64,000 bases of DNA from Candidatus Accumulibacter phosphatis (GTDB lineage Bacteria > Pseudomonadota > Gammaproteobacteria > Burkholderiales > Rhodocyclaceae), in assembly GCF_012939955.1 (NCBI RefSeq), contig NZ_SPMY01000001.1:26018-90017 (forward strand), given 5' to 3'. Under the pieces are notes generated by a model. The model had not been told where the DNA came from and did not search any database. It was given only the letters and a program-made list of their open reading frames with translations. Of this stretch, positions 8,278 through 16,979 are shown in pieces; the stretch's first letter is position 1; each line of letters starts with the position of its first letter. A program made the translations under genes and the position numbers.

Positions 8278-9473
8278 CACTGTGCTCGCTGCTGCAAGCT
8301 GGCGCACTCGCTCGACCGCCAACTGCTGACCGTCGTGGACATCGGCAGCTGCAGCGCCGCCCCGGTGCCGCTGCCGCCGGCAGAGTTGCAGCCGGCACTG
8401 ACGTTGCGCACTGAGGGTGTGCAGGTGGTGGCGCTACAGCTGACGCTGAAATAGACGTAGAGATGGCAGCCATAACCCAGATCGCTGACGTAGTGATCGC
8501 TGACCGATTGACCCGGCGCGACCGCCACCGGAAAACGACCGTAGCTGCCATCCCAGGAATAACCCAGCGGGCGATAGTCGAAGCGATTGGCGCCGTCGCC
8601 GGAACGGTAGGGTTCCACCTCGTACGATCGGCCATCGCTGCCGCAATAGATGTTCATCGCCATGTACGGATCGACGCAGTGGCCGCAGTCGACGAACGCC
8701 GTGCGTCCGAGCCAGACACCGGGCGTGCATTGGCCAAATCCGACAGTGACGGAGACCCCTCGCCGGCAACTCAGCGACTCGTAGCCCTGCACGGTCTGAT
8801 TGCACTGGTAGCGGTAGCGTGTATCGACCGCGATCTGTTGGCCGATGAAGCAAGAGGCATTGCTCACCGACTGCATCTGCTCGACGCATTGGTAGCGCTG
8901 ATGCTGATCGACACGGATCTGCCGCGCGGTCGAACAGAAACTGCTGCTCACCGGCCGGTAGTCGTTGCACGTTTCCCGGCTGAACGACGCGGGCTGGGTC
9001 TCGGTCACCACCCGGCACTGTTCGGCAGGGTTCCCGGCGGCGATGCCGGTGGCGCCCATCGTGGGATTACGGGCAATCGCCCTGGCACGACTGATCAGCG
9101 GATCGTTGGCGCGATCTATCGAGAATGCCGGCCGTACCGCAGGATTGCGGGCCACGAAATTGACGGCGTCACACTCCTGCCGACGATAGGAATCCACGTC
9201 AGGCGCCTGGCTGGCGCAGTCGATGATCTTGGCCGTACCCGGTCCCGACAACTGCCCCTGCCCCGCCTGGAACACTTGCGATTGGGGGGTGCGCTGTCCG
9301 AACCCCGGCACGGTCGCGGCGCCGGTGCCGTTGCCGATTCCCTGGAAGGCGCTGTCGATCGTGCCGGCGCCCAGCGCTTTGCCCTCGGCAAACGCGCTGC
9401 TCGCAGCATCGCCCTGCGCCCAGGCACGGCTTGCCAGGATCAAAGCGAGGAGCAGCCAGCTCCGCTTGCTCAT
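8277..9473 (-). CDS. TraN N-terminal-like / Cys-rich secreted conjugation protein
   Basis: 398 aa from the ATG at 9473, which gives a signal peptide (MSKRSWLLLALILASRAWAQ) and overlaps the trbC stop (ATGA). The mature part has many cysteines, including repeats of the form C..GQQIAVDTRYRYQC and CSTARQIRVDQHQRYQC. These resemble the N-terminal portion of long TraN proteins. It is translationally coupled to both neighbours. Two readings are possible: a naturally split TraN, or a separate Cys-rich partner of TraN. Confidence 0.6.
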   Translation of the reverse strand: MSKRSWLLLALILASRAWAQGDAASSAFAEGKALGAGTIDSAFQGIGNGTGAATVPGFGQRTPQSQVFQAGQGQLSGPGTAKIIDCASQAPDVDSYRRQECDAVNFVARNPAVRPAFSIDRANDPLISRARAIARNPTMGATGIAAGNPAEQCRVVTETQPASFSRETCNDYRPVSSSFCSTARQIRVDQHQRYQCVEQMQSVSNASCFIGQQIAVDTRYRYQCNQTVQGYESLSCRRGVSVTVGFGQCTPGVWLGRTAFVDCGHCVDPYMAMNIYCGSDGRSYEVEPYRSGDGANRFDYRPLGYSWDGSYGRFPVAVAPGQSVSDHYVSDLGYGCHLYVYFSVSCSATTCTPSVRNVSAGCNSAGGSGTGAALQLPMSTTVSSWRSSECASLQQRAQ

Positions 9474-10180
9474 CGCTGTGATCCCGCGAGTCGTGAGGCA
9501 TAGCGGCGCGCCACATCGGCCCACGCCGGCGCCTGTCGCTCGATGAGATCGAGCGCATAGTCCTGTGTGACATCACCGTCGACGCGGATGAAGCTCGACC
9601 CCGGGGCGCAGCCGTCTTCGCCGATCTTTGACGCCTGGCCCGACCGTGCCAGCACCAGTGCGGGCACCTGCCGCACCTTGAACTGTTTGAAGGCCGGTGG
9701 ATGAATGATCGCCGTCACGTTTCGAGCGCCCACCAGCTCAGCGATTTCCTCACCCATGCGGGTGAGAGAATTCCCCTTGAGTCCGCGCAGGACCAGCACG
9801 GCGCCGGATTTCTCCGCCTGGGTGATGATTCGCTGCAGGGTTTCCTTCGGCAACGAAAAAGAGATGAAGACCATCAACTCCGGTTCGTCCTTGCCCGGTG
9901 CTGAGCCTGGCGTGGTCTGGCGGTAGGCTTCTGCCACCCGGGCAATGTCGGGCCCTGTGGTCGCCGGCTGCGGCAGCTTGGCCGGATCGGGAACCACCGG
10001 GCGGCCCATGCCCTTCGGCGCCTCGACGGCGTCCAGGGCAGAACCCATGCGCTCGCGGTGTGAACGCAGCTCAGTGTCAGTCGGTACTACCACCTGGGCG
10101 AGCGCGAACGTCACCGCCCCGCCCAAGGCACCGACGCCAATGCAACGTGCCAACAGCAAAATCCACGATCGCTTGCTCAT
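9470..10180 (-). CDS. trbC: TrbC, F-type pilus assembly protein
   Basis: Periplasmic protein needed for F-type pilus assembly. The start at 10180 (MSKRSWILLLARCIGVGALGG) gives a signal peptide; the open frame upstream of it has low-complexity shadow sequence. The TrbC_Ftype domain is seen in LMVFISFSLPKETLQRII, ISF/SLP and VLRGL, then the thioredoxin-fold-like VRQVPALVL. Its position between traU and traN is the standard F-like order (W-U-trbC-N). Four bases separate its start from the traU stop. Confidence 0.85.
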   Translation of the reverse strand: MSKRSWILLLARCIGVGALGGAVTFALAQVVVPTDTELRSHRERMGSALDAVEAPKGMGRPVVPDPAKLPQPATTGPDIARVAEAYRQTTPGSAPGKDEPELMVFISFSLPKETLQRIITQAEKSGAVLVLRGLKGNSLTRMGEEIAELVGARNVTAIIHPPAFKQFKVRQVPALVLARSGQASKIGEDGCAPGSSFIRVDGDVTQDYALDLIERQAPAWADVARRYASRLAGSQR

Positions 10181-10184
10181 GGCC

Positions 10185-11198
10185 TCAGAACGCGCCCTGG
10201 CAACAGTTGCGTTTGCGGAAGACCATGTACGCAAAGTCCTCGCCCTCGAAGGGAAACTCGCGCCCGGCGCCCCACAGGATCGTAGATCGCCCCAGCGGCT
10301 GGCAGCATTTCCCGGCAATCTGTGCAGTCTGGGGAATCGGATAGAGCATGTGATACTTGTAGCCGGTCTTATCCATGATCGGCTGCGGATAGTAGCCACA
10401 CAGCCCGTCCTCGCCGGAGGCCGCCCACATCAGCCCTTCCCGGTGCATCTTGGCGATCAGGCGGGTCATTTCCAGACTCGATGCCTGGACGCCACCGATA
10501 TGGGCCTGCACGTTGCCATTCAGCGGATAGAGGCTGCCCTGGCAGCCGGCACACCAGAACAGGGTGTTGAGCGGGAAGCCGGCAGTGGCCGCCGCGCAAT
10601 CGGCGGCACAGGCGGCGCGGGCCGCCAGGTTGCCGAACAGCGCGACCTCGGGATTGAGGATGAAGGTCAGCTCGTCGTCGTGCCACATCGGGTCCAGTTC
10701 GGTGAGATAGGCGACATCGAAACCGCCCGGCGCCAGGCAGGCGTTGTCGAAGATCGCTTCCAGCCAGAAGATGACCGGATCGACGTACCAATGGACCTGA
10801 TAGAAAGACGAGGTCGACGTGCTGTCCTGGCTGAAACGGGAGCCGCGGGGCGCATCGAACCCGGGATCAAGCTCGAGTCCGCCGAGACTGGTCAGGCAGA
10901 ACGGGCGACGCACCACATCGACTCGCCTCACCGGCTCCCAAAAGCTCACCTTGAAACCCACGCGCAATTGGGAGGGGCACGCACAAAGCGGTGAGCCGCC
11001 GGGATTCGGCGTGTCTTCCTGCCCCATCGACAGCAGATCGAGGCCGCCGAAGCGGATCGGCAGCATGCAGCGCCAACAGATATCAGTGATCGGATTGGCG
11101 AAGCGGCCGGTGCAGGTCGGCGACGCCAAGGCAGGCCCGATACGCCCAATCGCCACCGCCAAGAAGAACAACAAGAGGCACTTACGGACGAACTTCAT
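10185..11198 (-). CDS. traU: TraU, F-type conjugation protein
   Basis: Periplasmic protein of the F-type mating apparatus required for DNA transfer. It has a signal peptide (MKFVRKCLLLFFLAVAIG) and the TraU features: many cysteines, TDICWRCMLPI, an FWEPVR motif, LDPMWHDDELTFI and WCAGCQGSLYP. 337 aa is full length. The start overlaps the end of traW by 17 bases. Confidence 0.93.
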   Translation of the reverse strand: MKFVRKCLLLFFLAVAIGRIGPALASPTCTGRFANPITDICWRCMLPIRFGGLDLLSMGQEDTPNPGGSPLCACPSQLRVGFKVSFWEPVRRVDVVRRPFCLTSLGGLELDPGFDAPRGSRFSQDSTSTSSFYQVHWYVDPVIFWLEAIFDNACLAPGGFDVAYLTELDPMWHDDELTFILNPEVALFGNLAARAACAADCAAATAGFPLNTLFWCAGCQGSLYPLNGNVQAHIGGVQASSLEMTRLIAKMHREGLMWAASGEDGLCGYYPQPIMDKTGYKYHMLYPIPQTAQIAGKCCQPLGRSTILWGAGREFPFEGEDFAYMVFRKRNCCQGAF

Positions 11199-11811
11199 CG
11201 ACCCTTAGCCTCTTGCCATCCTGACTGACCACCGCCGGCACCTGACGAATGCCGAGGCGGCGGTTCAAGCTACCGCCCTGGTCGTAGAAGACGCGGCGTT
11301 TCCACGAGCGCATTAGCGCCAGGGGCTCACCGGCGACCAGGATGGGTTTGGCGCCCCCCTCGGGGCTCGCCAGCGCCTGTTGCGCAAAGGCGACTTGGCG
11401 GCGATCCCGCCCGTCAAAGAACACGAGCCGTTCGCGGAGCGAAACGTGGTCGAGGGGATTCACCCTTAGTCCGCGCGCGAAAAGGATCGCGCCGTCGGCA
11501 TTACGGATGTCGTGGTCGAGGATCAACGTCGGGTCGATGAAGAAGCGGCGCCGGGTGACGGTGGCCTTGAGGCCGTCGACGGGTCTGGGTTTCTCGACGG
11601 CAGCAACGACGCGATCGCGGTGTTCGTTCTGTTTCCGGGCGAGTTCGCCGGTCTTCTCCATGTATTTGAGACGTGACTCGATGACGTCCAGCAGATCCGG
11701 CTCTGCAATGTCGTAGGTCGGCCCGACGACACCGAGATCCTCCGCGTGCGCGATTGGCATCGAAGCGGCGAGCAGCAGGGCGAAGAACGGCAGTGGGGCT
11801 TGAATCGACAT
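11182..11811 (-). CDS. traW: TraW, F-type pilus assembly protein
   Basis: Periplasmic protein required for pilus assembly in F-type systems; 209 aa, full length. A signal peptide ends near HAEDLG. Family features are the start of the mature protein GVVGPTYDIAEPDLL, the TVTRRRFFIDPTL segment and the C-terminal VFYDQGGSLNRRLGI, RQVPAVV. First gene of a five-to-six gene operon that runs to 5706. A palindromic element ends 40 bases upstream of the start. Confidence 0.92.
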   Translation of the reverse strand: MSIQAPLPFFALLLAASMPIAHAEDLGVVGPTYDIAEPDLLDVIESRLKYMEKTGELARKQNEHRDRVVAAVEKPRPVDGLKATVTRRRFFIDPTLILDHDIRNADGAILFARGLRVNPLDHVSLRERLVFFDGRDRRQVAFAQQALASPEGGAKPILVAGEPLALMRSWKRRVFYDQGGSLNRRLGIRQVPAVVSQDGKRLRVDEVRP

Positions 11812-11850
11812 GGGAATCGATTCTGGTCTGCCGTCGGCGGCTGTGGATTT

Positions 11851-11879
11851 CGAAATGCGACTTTACGGGGCGCATTTCG
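11851..11879. promoter_or_regulatory. Conserved palindromic element, copy 2 (upstream of traW)
   Basis: Perfect 9-base inverted repeat CGAAATGCG / CGCATTTCG with an 11-base spacer. It is the best of four copies in the element. The 3' edge toward traW is 40 bases from the start codon, in the position of a promoter. Hairpin-terminator function is unlikely because no T run follows on either strand. Confidence 0.6.
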
Positions 11880-11910
11880 CCTCGGCATGGCGCGATGATG
11901 GTTGCCGCGG

Positions 11911-13974
11911 CTACGCGCTCCGGTTCTGGCTGCCATCGCCAGCGGGCGGGACCGGAATTCGGTAGCAATGCGCCCGATTCCGCGTTTGACACAGAAACAC
12001 TTCCGGGACGACGCTCCCAAGGCGCAGGATCTGCATCCTGGCCAGCTGGAGTCGCTCGACCAACAGGGGTTCGGCCTGGCGGGAGGGAATCCAGGTGAAG
12101 TTCCCCTCCCGCGCTGATGTCAGGACGCCAGTTTTTACGCCGTCGCGCAAGGTGGCGACGATGCCCTGAATCAACTTCAGCCGCTCGTCTTCACCGGGGT
12201 TCTTGGTCTTGCCCTGGCTCGGCCTGGCTTCCTGATCGGGTTGGGTAGCTGGAGGCGCTCCGATTGCGGGTTTGGGCTGTAGGTTTCCGATGGCCATGAG
12301 CTGCTTGACCGCGGGCTGGAGGCGAATCACTTTCCACGGCTGACCGTGCTCGACCTTGATCTCGGTCACCTTGCGAAACGGTGCCAAAGGATCAAGCGCC
12401 AGCCAGTTGCGGTGCGACAGCTCGTCGAGGATCGCCTTGCTGTCCAGACCGCAGCCAGTGAGCGCATCGGGCCACTTCAGACACAACACGCCGGTGGGGT
12501 CGATGTGGACCAGGGTCTCGGCAGCTTTCTTGCCCGCCTGAAGGTCGTGTGCAAGGGCCCGTAATGCTTCGCCGACGGCACCGTCGAGCTGATCGCTGCC
12601 CGCCGCTGGCAGGTTGGGCTTGGGCTCTGGGTTGGCAGCAGGCTCTGGCATCGGAGTGCGCCCAGACGAAGCGCCTGGTTCCGTGGCGGGCGATGACTTC
12701 GGGGTCGGGAGGTCAGCCGGCACTGTTGCGGGTTCGTCCTGCTCGATAAGCCTTCCCGGAACGCAGGGCGACGCGGGCTCGATGAGCAGCCCCGGCTCAC
12801 GAAGCCTGATCGCCGTCAGTCGGATGTTCGAGATCTTCTCGGCCAGCACCGCCGGAGCGATCACCCAGTAGCGATGGCCGTCGGCACGATCCTCGCGAAC
12901 ACTCGCCAACTGCCGTTCCACGAGCATATCGAGAAGACTGTTCGGCGTTCTCGGCAAGCCCGGAATCTTTTCCTGATGAATGAGGGCGGCAATTTCCTCG
13001 CCAGCGGCCGGCCAGATCAGGTAGAGATGCCCATCGATATGCCAGAGTCGCGAGCCCGGTTGATTGACTCCCCAGGTTCCCTCACGAACCAGCCGGCGCA
13101 TGATGTCGACAAGGAAGCGTTCGACCGGCAGGCCGATCTCGTAGCCGGTGAAGGCGACGCCAAGACTGCGCAGGTCGCGCTCGACGCTGGCCTGATCCGC
13201 GCGAATGACGAGATCGTGAATCGGGTTCTCGGCGCTGGGCGAGCCGTTGATCGTTTCCATCATCCACAGCACCAGCTCGGTATCGCCCGCGGCGATCCAG
13301 GCCAGCCCCTGCGGACTGATGATGCGCTCGGCAATCAAGGCGGAAATGGCCTGGTGCTTCTTGCCACGATTCTCGCGCCAATGCAGGAAGTAGCGATCGA
13401 CCTGATGGCGGCCGGCCCAGCTGTAGAGGTCTTCGACGAAGGGGTTCCAGACCTGCGCGCCATCGCGACTGGTAACCACCAGGTCGGTGACCGGCTTGCC
13501 GACGTCGTGGCAGAGGGCCGCGAGGAAGACCGCCAGATGCCACCGCGGCTGGAGCTCGCGGCGACGTCGCGGCGCCTGCTCTCCGGGCAGCAGCACGCGA
13601 TCACCGGACTGGAGCGACCACAGGGCGACTTCGGCTGCGTGACGCAGGAGTCCGCCGGCACCCCGGTGATGATGGGTCTGGCTGGCCGGCAGGAGATGTG
13701 CATAGGAGGCAAAACGGCAAAGCGACTGTCGATAGAACTGCTCGAATATCTCCGGCGACGCGAGTCCGGCTTCGCGGATTTGGCCGATCAGTTCCCGCTG
13801 CGTCTCGATGAGTTTGTCCGGGTGGGTTGTCGGCAGGCCCTTCATAAACGGCGGGTAGCGCGGAATCTCGTCGTCGTCCATGGCCAGCTCCGACGGAGGA
13901 GTCGACGGAAGGCCAGCGACCGGTTGTTGGCCTTGTCTATCCTGCCTCATCGCTTTCCTGAGAAAACCGAGCAT
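11911..13974 (-). CDS. traI: MOBH family conjugative relaxase (TraI_2 domain)
   Basis: Initiates transfer by nicking DNA at oriT. MOBH relaxases carry a metal-binding HD-like centre, seen here as HHHRGAGGLLRH (about residues 100-111) and LCHDVGKP, followed by a Lys/His-rich KKHQAISALIAERI. The C-terminal part (about residues 480-687) has the TraI_2_C winged helix, which holds VLCLKWPDAL and WKVIRLQPAVKQL. The middle is Pro-rich linker. 687 aa fits the family. The start is 3 bases after the stop of the preceding gene. The operon is S26 peptidase - small gene - relaxase. Confidence 0.9.
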   Translation of the reverse strand: MLGFLRKAMRQDRQGQQPVAGLPSTPPSELAMDDDEIPRYPPFMKGLPTTHPDKLIETQRELIGQIREAGLASPEIFEQFYRQSLCRFASYAHLLPASQTHHHRGAGGLLRHAAEVALWSLQSGDRVLLPGEQAPRRRRELQPRWHLAVFLAALCHDVGKPVTDLVVTSRDGAQVWNPFVEDLYSWAGRHQVDRYFLHWRENRGKKHQAISALIAERIISPQGLAWIAAGDTELVLWMMETINGSPSAENPIHDLVIRADQASVERDLRSLGVAFTGYEIGLPVERFLVDIMRRLVREGTWGVNQPGSRLWHIDGHLYLIWPAAGEEIAALIHQEKIPGLPRTPNSLLDMLVERQLASVREDRADGHRYWVIAPAVLAEKISNIRLTAIRLREPGLLIEPASPCVPGRLIEQDEPATVPADLPTPKSSPATEPGASSGRTPMPEPAANPEPKPNLPAAGSDQLDGAVGEALRALAHDLQAGKKAAETLVHIDPTGVLCLKWPDALTGCGLDSKAILDELSHRNWLALDPLAPFRKVTEIKVEHGQPWKVIRLQPAVKQLMAIGNLQPKPAIGAPPATQPDQEARPSQGKTKNPGEDERLKLIQGIVATLRDGVKTGVLTSAREGNFTWIPSRQAEPLLVERLQLARMQILRLGSVVPEVFLCQTRNRAHCYRIPVPPAGDGSQNRSA

Positions 13975-13977
13975 CGG

Positions 13978-14349
13978 TCAGGCCTCCCCTTGGCCCATAT
14001 CCAGCCGGGCTCGGCGCAAGCCGCGCCGAATCGCAGGTACACGGCGAAGGTGCTGGCGTGCCTGATCGGCGTCGATATCGAGAAGGTCGCAGATCGCGCG
14101 AAACGAATTGCCTGCCCTGGAGCGGTCATGAAAAATCCAGATCAGGGCGTCCCGCTGCGGGTCTTCGACGCTGCTGGCCGGTTTTTCGGCCGATCGTGTG
14201 TTGCCCTTGGCATCCTCGATCGCCTGATGAAGGACGGCGATCCACAGGCGCTTGGAGCGTTTGGCAACCTCGCGTACAGCGCAGTCGGCGAGGAGTCCCC
14301 AAGACCCGGTGCGTCGCACGTCAAAAGACCCGATGCGCTTTCCCGACAA
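13978..14349 (-). CDS. Small hypothetical protein between S26 peptidase and relaxase
   Basis: 123 aa in an operon with the relaxase. The reading frame starts at a TTG (14349) that overlaps the peptidase gene; a GTG at 14319, right after the peptidase stop, is an alternative. The sequence FRAICDLLDIDADQARQHLRRV looks like a helix-turn-helix, so a DNA-binding role at oriT or in control of transfer is possible. No family was recognised. Confidence 0.55.
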   Translation of the reverse strand: MSGKRIGSFDVRRTGSWGLLADCAVREVAKRSKRLWIAVLHQAIEDAKGNTRSAEKPASSVEDPQRDALIWIFHDRSRAGNSFRAICDLLDIDADQARQHLRRVPAIRRGLRRARLDMGQGEA

Positions 14350-14803
14350 TCTGCTGCCGACTCACCCAGCCGGTCAGGCGATAGCGTGAATCGAGGCTGT
14401 CGGGATGCGAGCCGGCAACGTAGTAGCGCCCGTCGGGAATGATCCCGACCGGGCCAGTGTCCAGGGGCTCGCCGGTTCTGGCGCGCTCCTTGGCACGACC
14501 GACCGACTCGCCATCTACCCGGAAATCTCGCCCTGTCGCGGTAACGACGGAGCCGGGCAAGCCGATCAAGCGTTTGAGGAACAGGCTCCCGCGCGGATAG
14601 GGCCAGTTGGCCTCCCACCGGAAGGCCACCAGGTCCCCGCGCGCTGGCATCACGTCTTTCTCGACCAGAAAGAGCGTGCCGGGAAGGCTTTCGGTGAGGT
14701 TCAAGGCGAGCAGATAGGCGCGGCCAAAGGCCAAATGGGCGGCGATGACCCAAAGCAGCAGTGGAAACCAGCGTCCCAGGAGATCGAAAAGACGGATAGA
14801 CAT
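14321..14803 (-). CDS. Conjugation-associated S26 signal peptidase (TraF-like)
   Basis: Membrane-bound serine peptidase that matures pilin or other transfer proteins. The start at 14803 (MSIRLFDLLGRWFPLLLWV) gives an N-terminal membrane helix. The catalytic Ser lies in TESLPGTLFLV and the general-base Lys in LFLKRLIGLPG. The box YYVAGSHPDSLDSRY matches the family's GDN-x-SxDSR region with GSHPD in place of GDN. 160 aa. A palindromic element lies 37 bases upstream. Confidence 0.88.
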   Translation of the reverse strand: MSIRLFDLLGRWFPLLLWVIAAHLAFGRAYLLALNLTESLPGTLFLVEKDVMPARGDLVAFRWEANWPYPRGSLFLKRLIGLPGSVVTATGRDFRVDGESVGRAKERARTGEPLDTGPVGIIPDGRYYVAGSHPDSLDSRYRLTGWVSRQQIVGKAHRVF

Positions 14804-14839
14804 GCCGCCACTGTATCGGCGCCGCAAGCGTCAGGATTT

Positions 14840-14868
14840 GGAAATGCGCCCTGCGGTGACGCTTTTCA
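14840..14868. promoter_or_regulatory. Conserved palindromic element, copy 3 (upstream of S26 peptidase-relaxase operon)
   Basis: GGAAATGCG and CGCTTTTCA with an 11-base spacer. The left arm is part of a 15-base stretch that is 14/15 identical to 11,845-11,859. A GATACA hexamer (possible -10) lies 22 bases toward the minus-strand gene. It also sits 122 bases upstream of the plus-strand gene at 14,991, so it could serve both. Confidence 0.55.
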
Positions 14869-14990
14869 GCGGCAAGAAAATCGCCAATCCGTGCAGGCTC
14901 GGGAGGGTAACGAGCGTTATGCCGAAAGGTGCTTGCAGTCTTGCGGACCCATGAGAATCTGGAGCGGTAATCAACTGATTGGAGGCCTCC

Positions 14991-15464
14991 ATGACTATCG
15001 CCGCTGCATCACAAACCAGCGCCATCTTCAGTACTTTGCCGCTGTTGGCGCTGCTGCTATTCGTCATCGCCGTGTTCCGCTGGAATCGGCGATCGAAGGC
15101 GGTTACGAAACGCCAGCTCGATCAACTGGAGCGGGAGCTCAAGGCCATCAGAAATGAGATCTTGCTGGTCACCACGAACACCGTTCCCGGCGAACGGACG
15201 GTCAGAACGATCGGCTACGTGGAGGCATTGTCCCAAACTGAGGCGGCATCCGACTGGGAGTACCGCCTGGCGGAGAAACAAGCGTTGTTGGATCTGGCGC
15301 GCCAGGGGCTTGCCATGGGGGCCAATGCCGTTGTGGGACTTCGCAAGAGCAATGCCCACTATGACCAGGCCGGATCGCAATGGCGAGTGTCGAGAGTCAC
15401 CTACCAGGGAACGGCCGTCGTCGTCGGCCAGAAAGTGCCGAGCGCTGAATCGGCTGTGGCGTGA
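14991..15464 (+). CDS. Membrane-anchored YbjQ/UPF0145-like protein
   Basis: 157 aa. The ATG at 14991 follows a GGAGG with 5-base spacing; an upstream TTG at 14979 is less likely. An N-terminal membrane helix (LPLLALLLFVIAVF) is followed by a basic coiled stretch and a domain with LLVTTNTVPGERTVRTIGYV and GANAVVGLR. That pattern matches YbjQ/UPF0145 (heavy-metal-binding-like) domains. Function unknown. Transcribed away from the transfer operons. Confidence 0.6.
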   Translation: MTIAAASQTSAIFSTLPLLALLLFVIAVFRWNRRSKAVTKRQLDQLERELKAIRNEILLVTTNTVPGERTVRTIGYVEALSQTEAASDWEYRLAEKQALLDLARQGLAMGANAVVGLRKSNAHYDQAGSQWRVSRVTYQGTAVVVGQKVPSAESAVA

Positions 15465-15881
15465 ACGGAGCGCCATGGATGCGGGCATCCACACGTGGCT
15501 TGACGGCAAGGCCGGCTTGATCTGTGACCGGAGTGAGCATTCTGGCTCCTGCCACACGTAGATCCTGCCCTGCCTGCTCCGCAGGTCGCCGGAAAATCGA
15601 CGCTGCCTCGCCTATCGCCCCTGACGGCATCGAAACGCTCGACCACGCCGAGACCGAAACCGACTACTCGTCGACCCGGTCCACCGCTTCACAGGCCAGC
15701 CCGATCCGGCGGTCAGCCTCTCCCTGAGATCGGTCTCGAGGTGCTCGACAAATCAGTTCTGAGCAGGCCCTTCGTCGGCACACAAGCGACCCACAGCGCG
15801 ATGAAACTGATTCTCGTCGCGCACGAGAAATCAGTCCCCAGACTACTCGAACGCACGAGCTGAGAGATCACAGCGCCGAAG
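15465..15881. other. Non-coding stretch, no feature supported
   Basis: No convincing gene, RNA or repeat was seen between the YbjQ-like gene and the 20-base repeat at 15,882. Short open frames here have no start signals and read as composition artefacts. Confidence 0.4.
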
Positions 15882-15901
15882 GCTCATCCTGTGAGCTTGC
15901 C
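15882..15901 (+). repeat. 20-base direct repeat, left copy bracketing the defence block
   Basis: GCTCATCCTGTGAGCTTGCC. A copy with one difference lies at 41,524-41,543. The first 15 bases also form a small inverted repeat (GCTCA-TCCTG-TGAGC). The pair encloses both helicase modules (16.98-41.15 kb) and may mark an insertion or recombination boundary. A chance match of this length in 64 kb is not excluded. Confidence 0.4.
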
Positions 15902-15956
15902 GGTCGCTATCCGGCAGTCATCTGCCGGCAATGGCGCCGGACGAACAGGTAACTCC

Positions 15957-16829
15957 ATGAAAAAAAAATATCCCCCGCTCCGCATCCAACCACCCAAACC
16001 GGCCGTCATCGCCGGCGTTGGCCAGACGCTACCGGTCCTCATCCGCGTCCAGGCGCCCGATCCCGAGCAGACGGCGACGAAGGCAAGCCGGCCCTATCAT
16101 CTCGCCCTGGTCATCGAACGTCCCGGTTCGATGTCCGGGCCGCCGCTGGCCGAAGCGGTGCGCCGCGCCAGGCACATCGTCGATCAGCTGCAAGCCACCG
16201 ACAGCGCAGCGCTTGTAGTCTTCGACGACTGCGTGCAGACCCTGGTCCCGGCCCGCCCGGTCGGTGACCGTCAGGCGCTGCACCTGGCCCTGTCGCAAGT
16301 CCATAGCAGCGGTTCGACCAACCTGCACGGTGGCTGGCAGACGCCGACGGCCTCCTGCTCGACGCCGGCCAGGCAGCGCTGGCGCGCGCCATCCTGCTCT
16401 CCGACGGCAACGCCAGTATCGGCAAGATCACCGACACTGCCGCGCTCTCCGGACAGGCAGCCGTCACCGCCGCGACACCCGGGGGCGCGCCGACAGCTTG
16501 CACACGCTACGGAAGCGCTTGCCGCGTGGAAGCCGGGCGAGGAACTGTGGGAAATGGTCTTCCAGCTGGCCAACGATAAAGCGCGCGCAACGGGAGAAAA
16601 TGACCTGGTCCCGAATTGGATCGCACCAGGGCCGGTGAAGGTGCAGCGGCATGTACCCAGGCGTCCGTACACCCAAGAAGTCGAAGCTTTCAAGCGCCTG
16701 AAGCGGCAGCTCGATGCCTACCGGGTGGTGTTCGGGCAACCGCGGCAGGAAGAGCTGGTCACGCTGCTGGATCAAGCCGGGCTGGATGTCGCGCAGATGC
16801 GCGAGTGGGCGGTAGATCTGTCGCCGTGA
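15957..16829 (+). pseudogene. Decayed von Willebrand factor A (VWA) domain protein
   Basis: The ATG at 15957 begins a VWA-like protein (GVGQTLPVLIRVQAP, YHLALVIERPGSMSG). The MIDAS signature should be D-x-S-x-S; here it reads ERPGSMS, so the metal-binding Asp is gone. After GSTNLHGGW the homologous sequence (ARAILLSDGNASIGKI) continues in another frame at about 16,340, and an internal part is missing. It rejoins later as FKRLKRQLDAYRVVFG. Frameshift plus deletion plus motif loss argue for real decay. The original role is unknown; VWA proteins often pair with AAA ATPases. Confidence 0.65.
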
Positions 16830-16979
16830 GCGTGGCGACATCGTGAGCCCAGGCCAGCCTGAAATACGCTTGAGAGGCGAGCCACTTCTGCATGAACTCC
16901 CCAGGCAAGCTGTGGCGGGCGTCGAATGCAAGCGACATTGGAGCTGGGTGCCGTCGGCCACAACAACATCGCCCTTCAT

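Noticed and set aside
11851..11879. Intrinsic terminator
   Set aside because: Stem is perfect but no T run follows on either strand, and the same spacing recurs at three other promoters.
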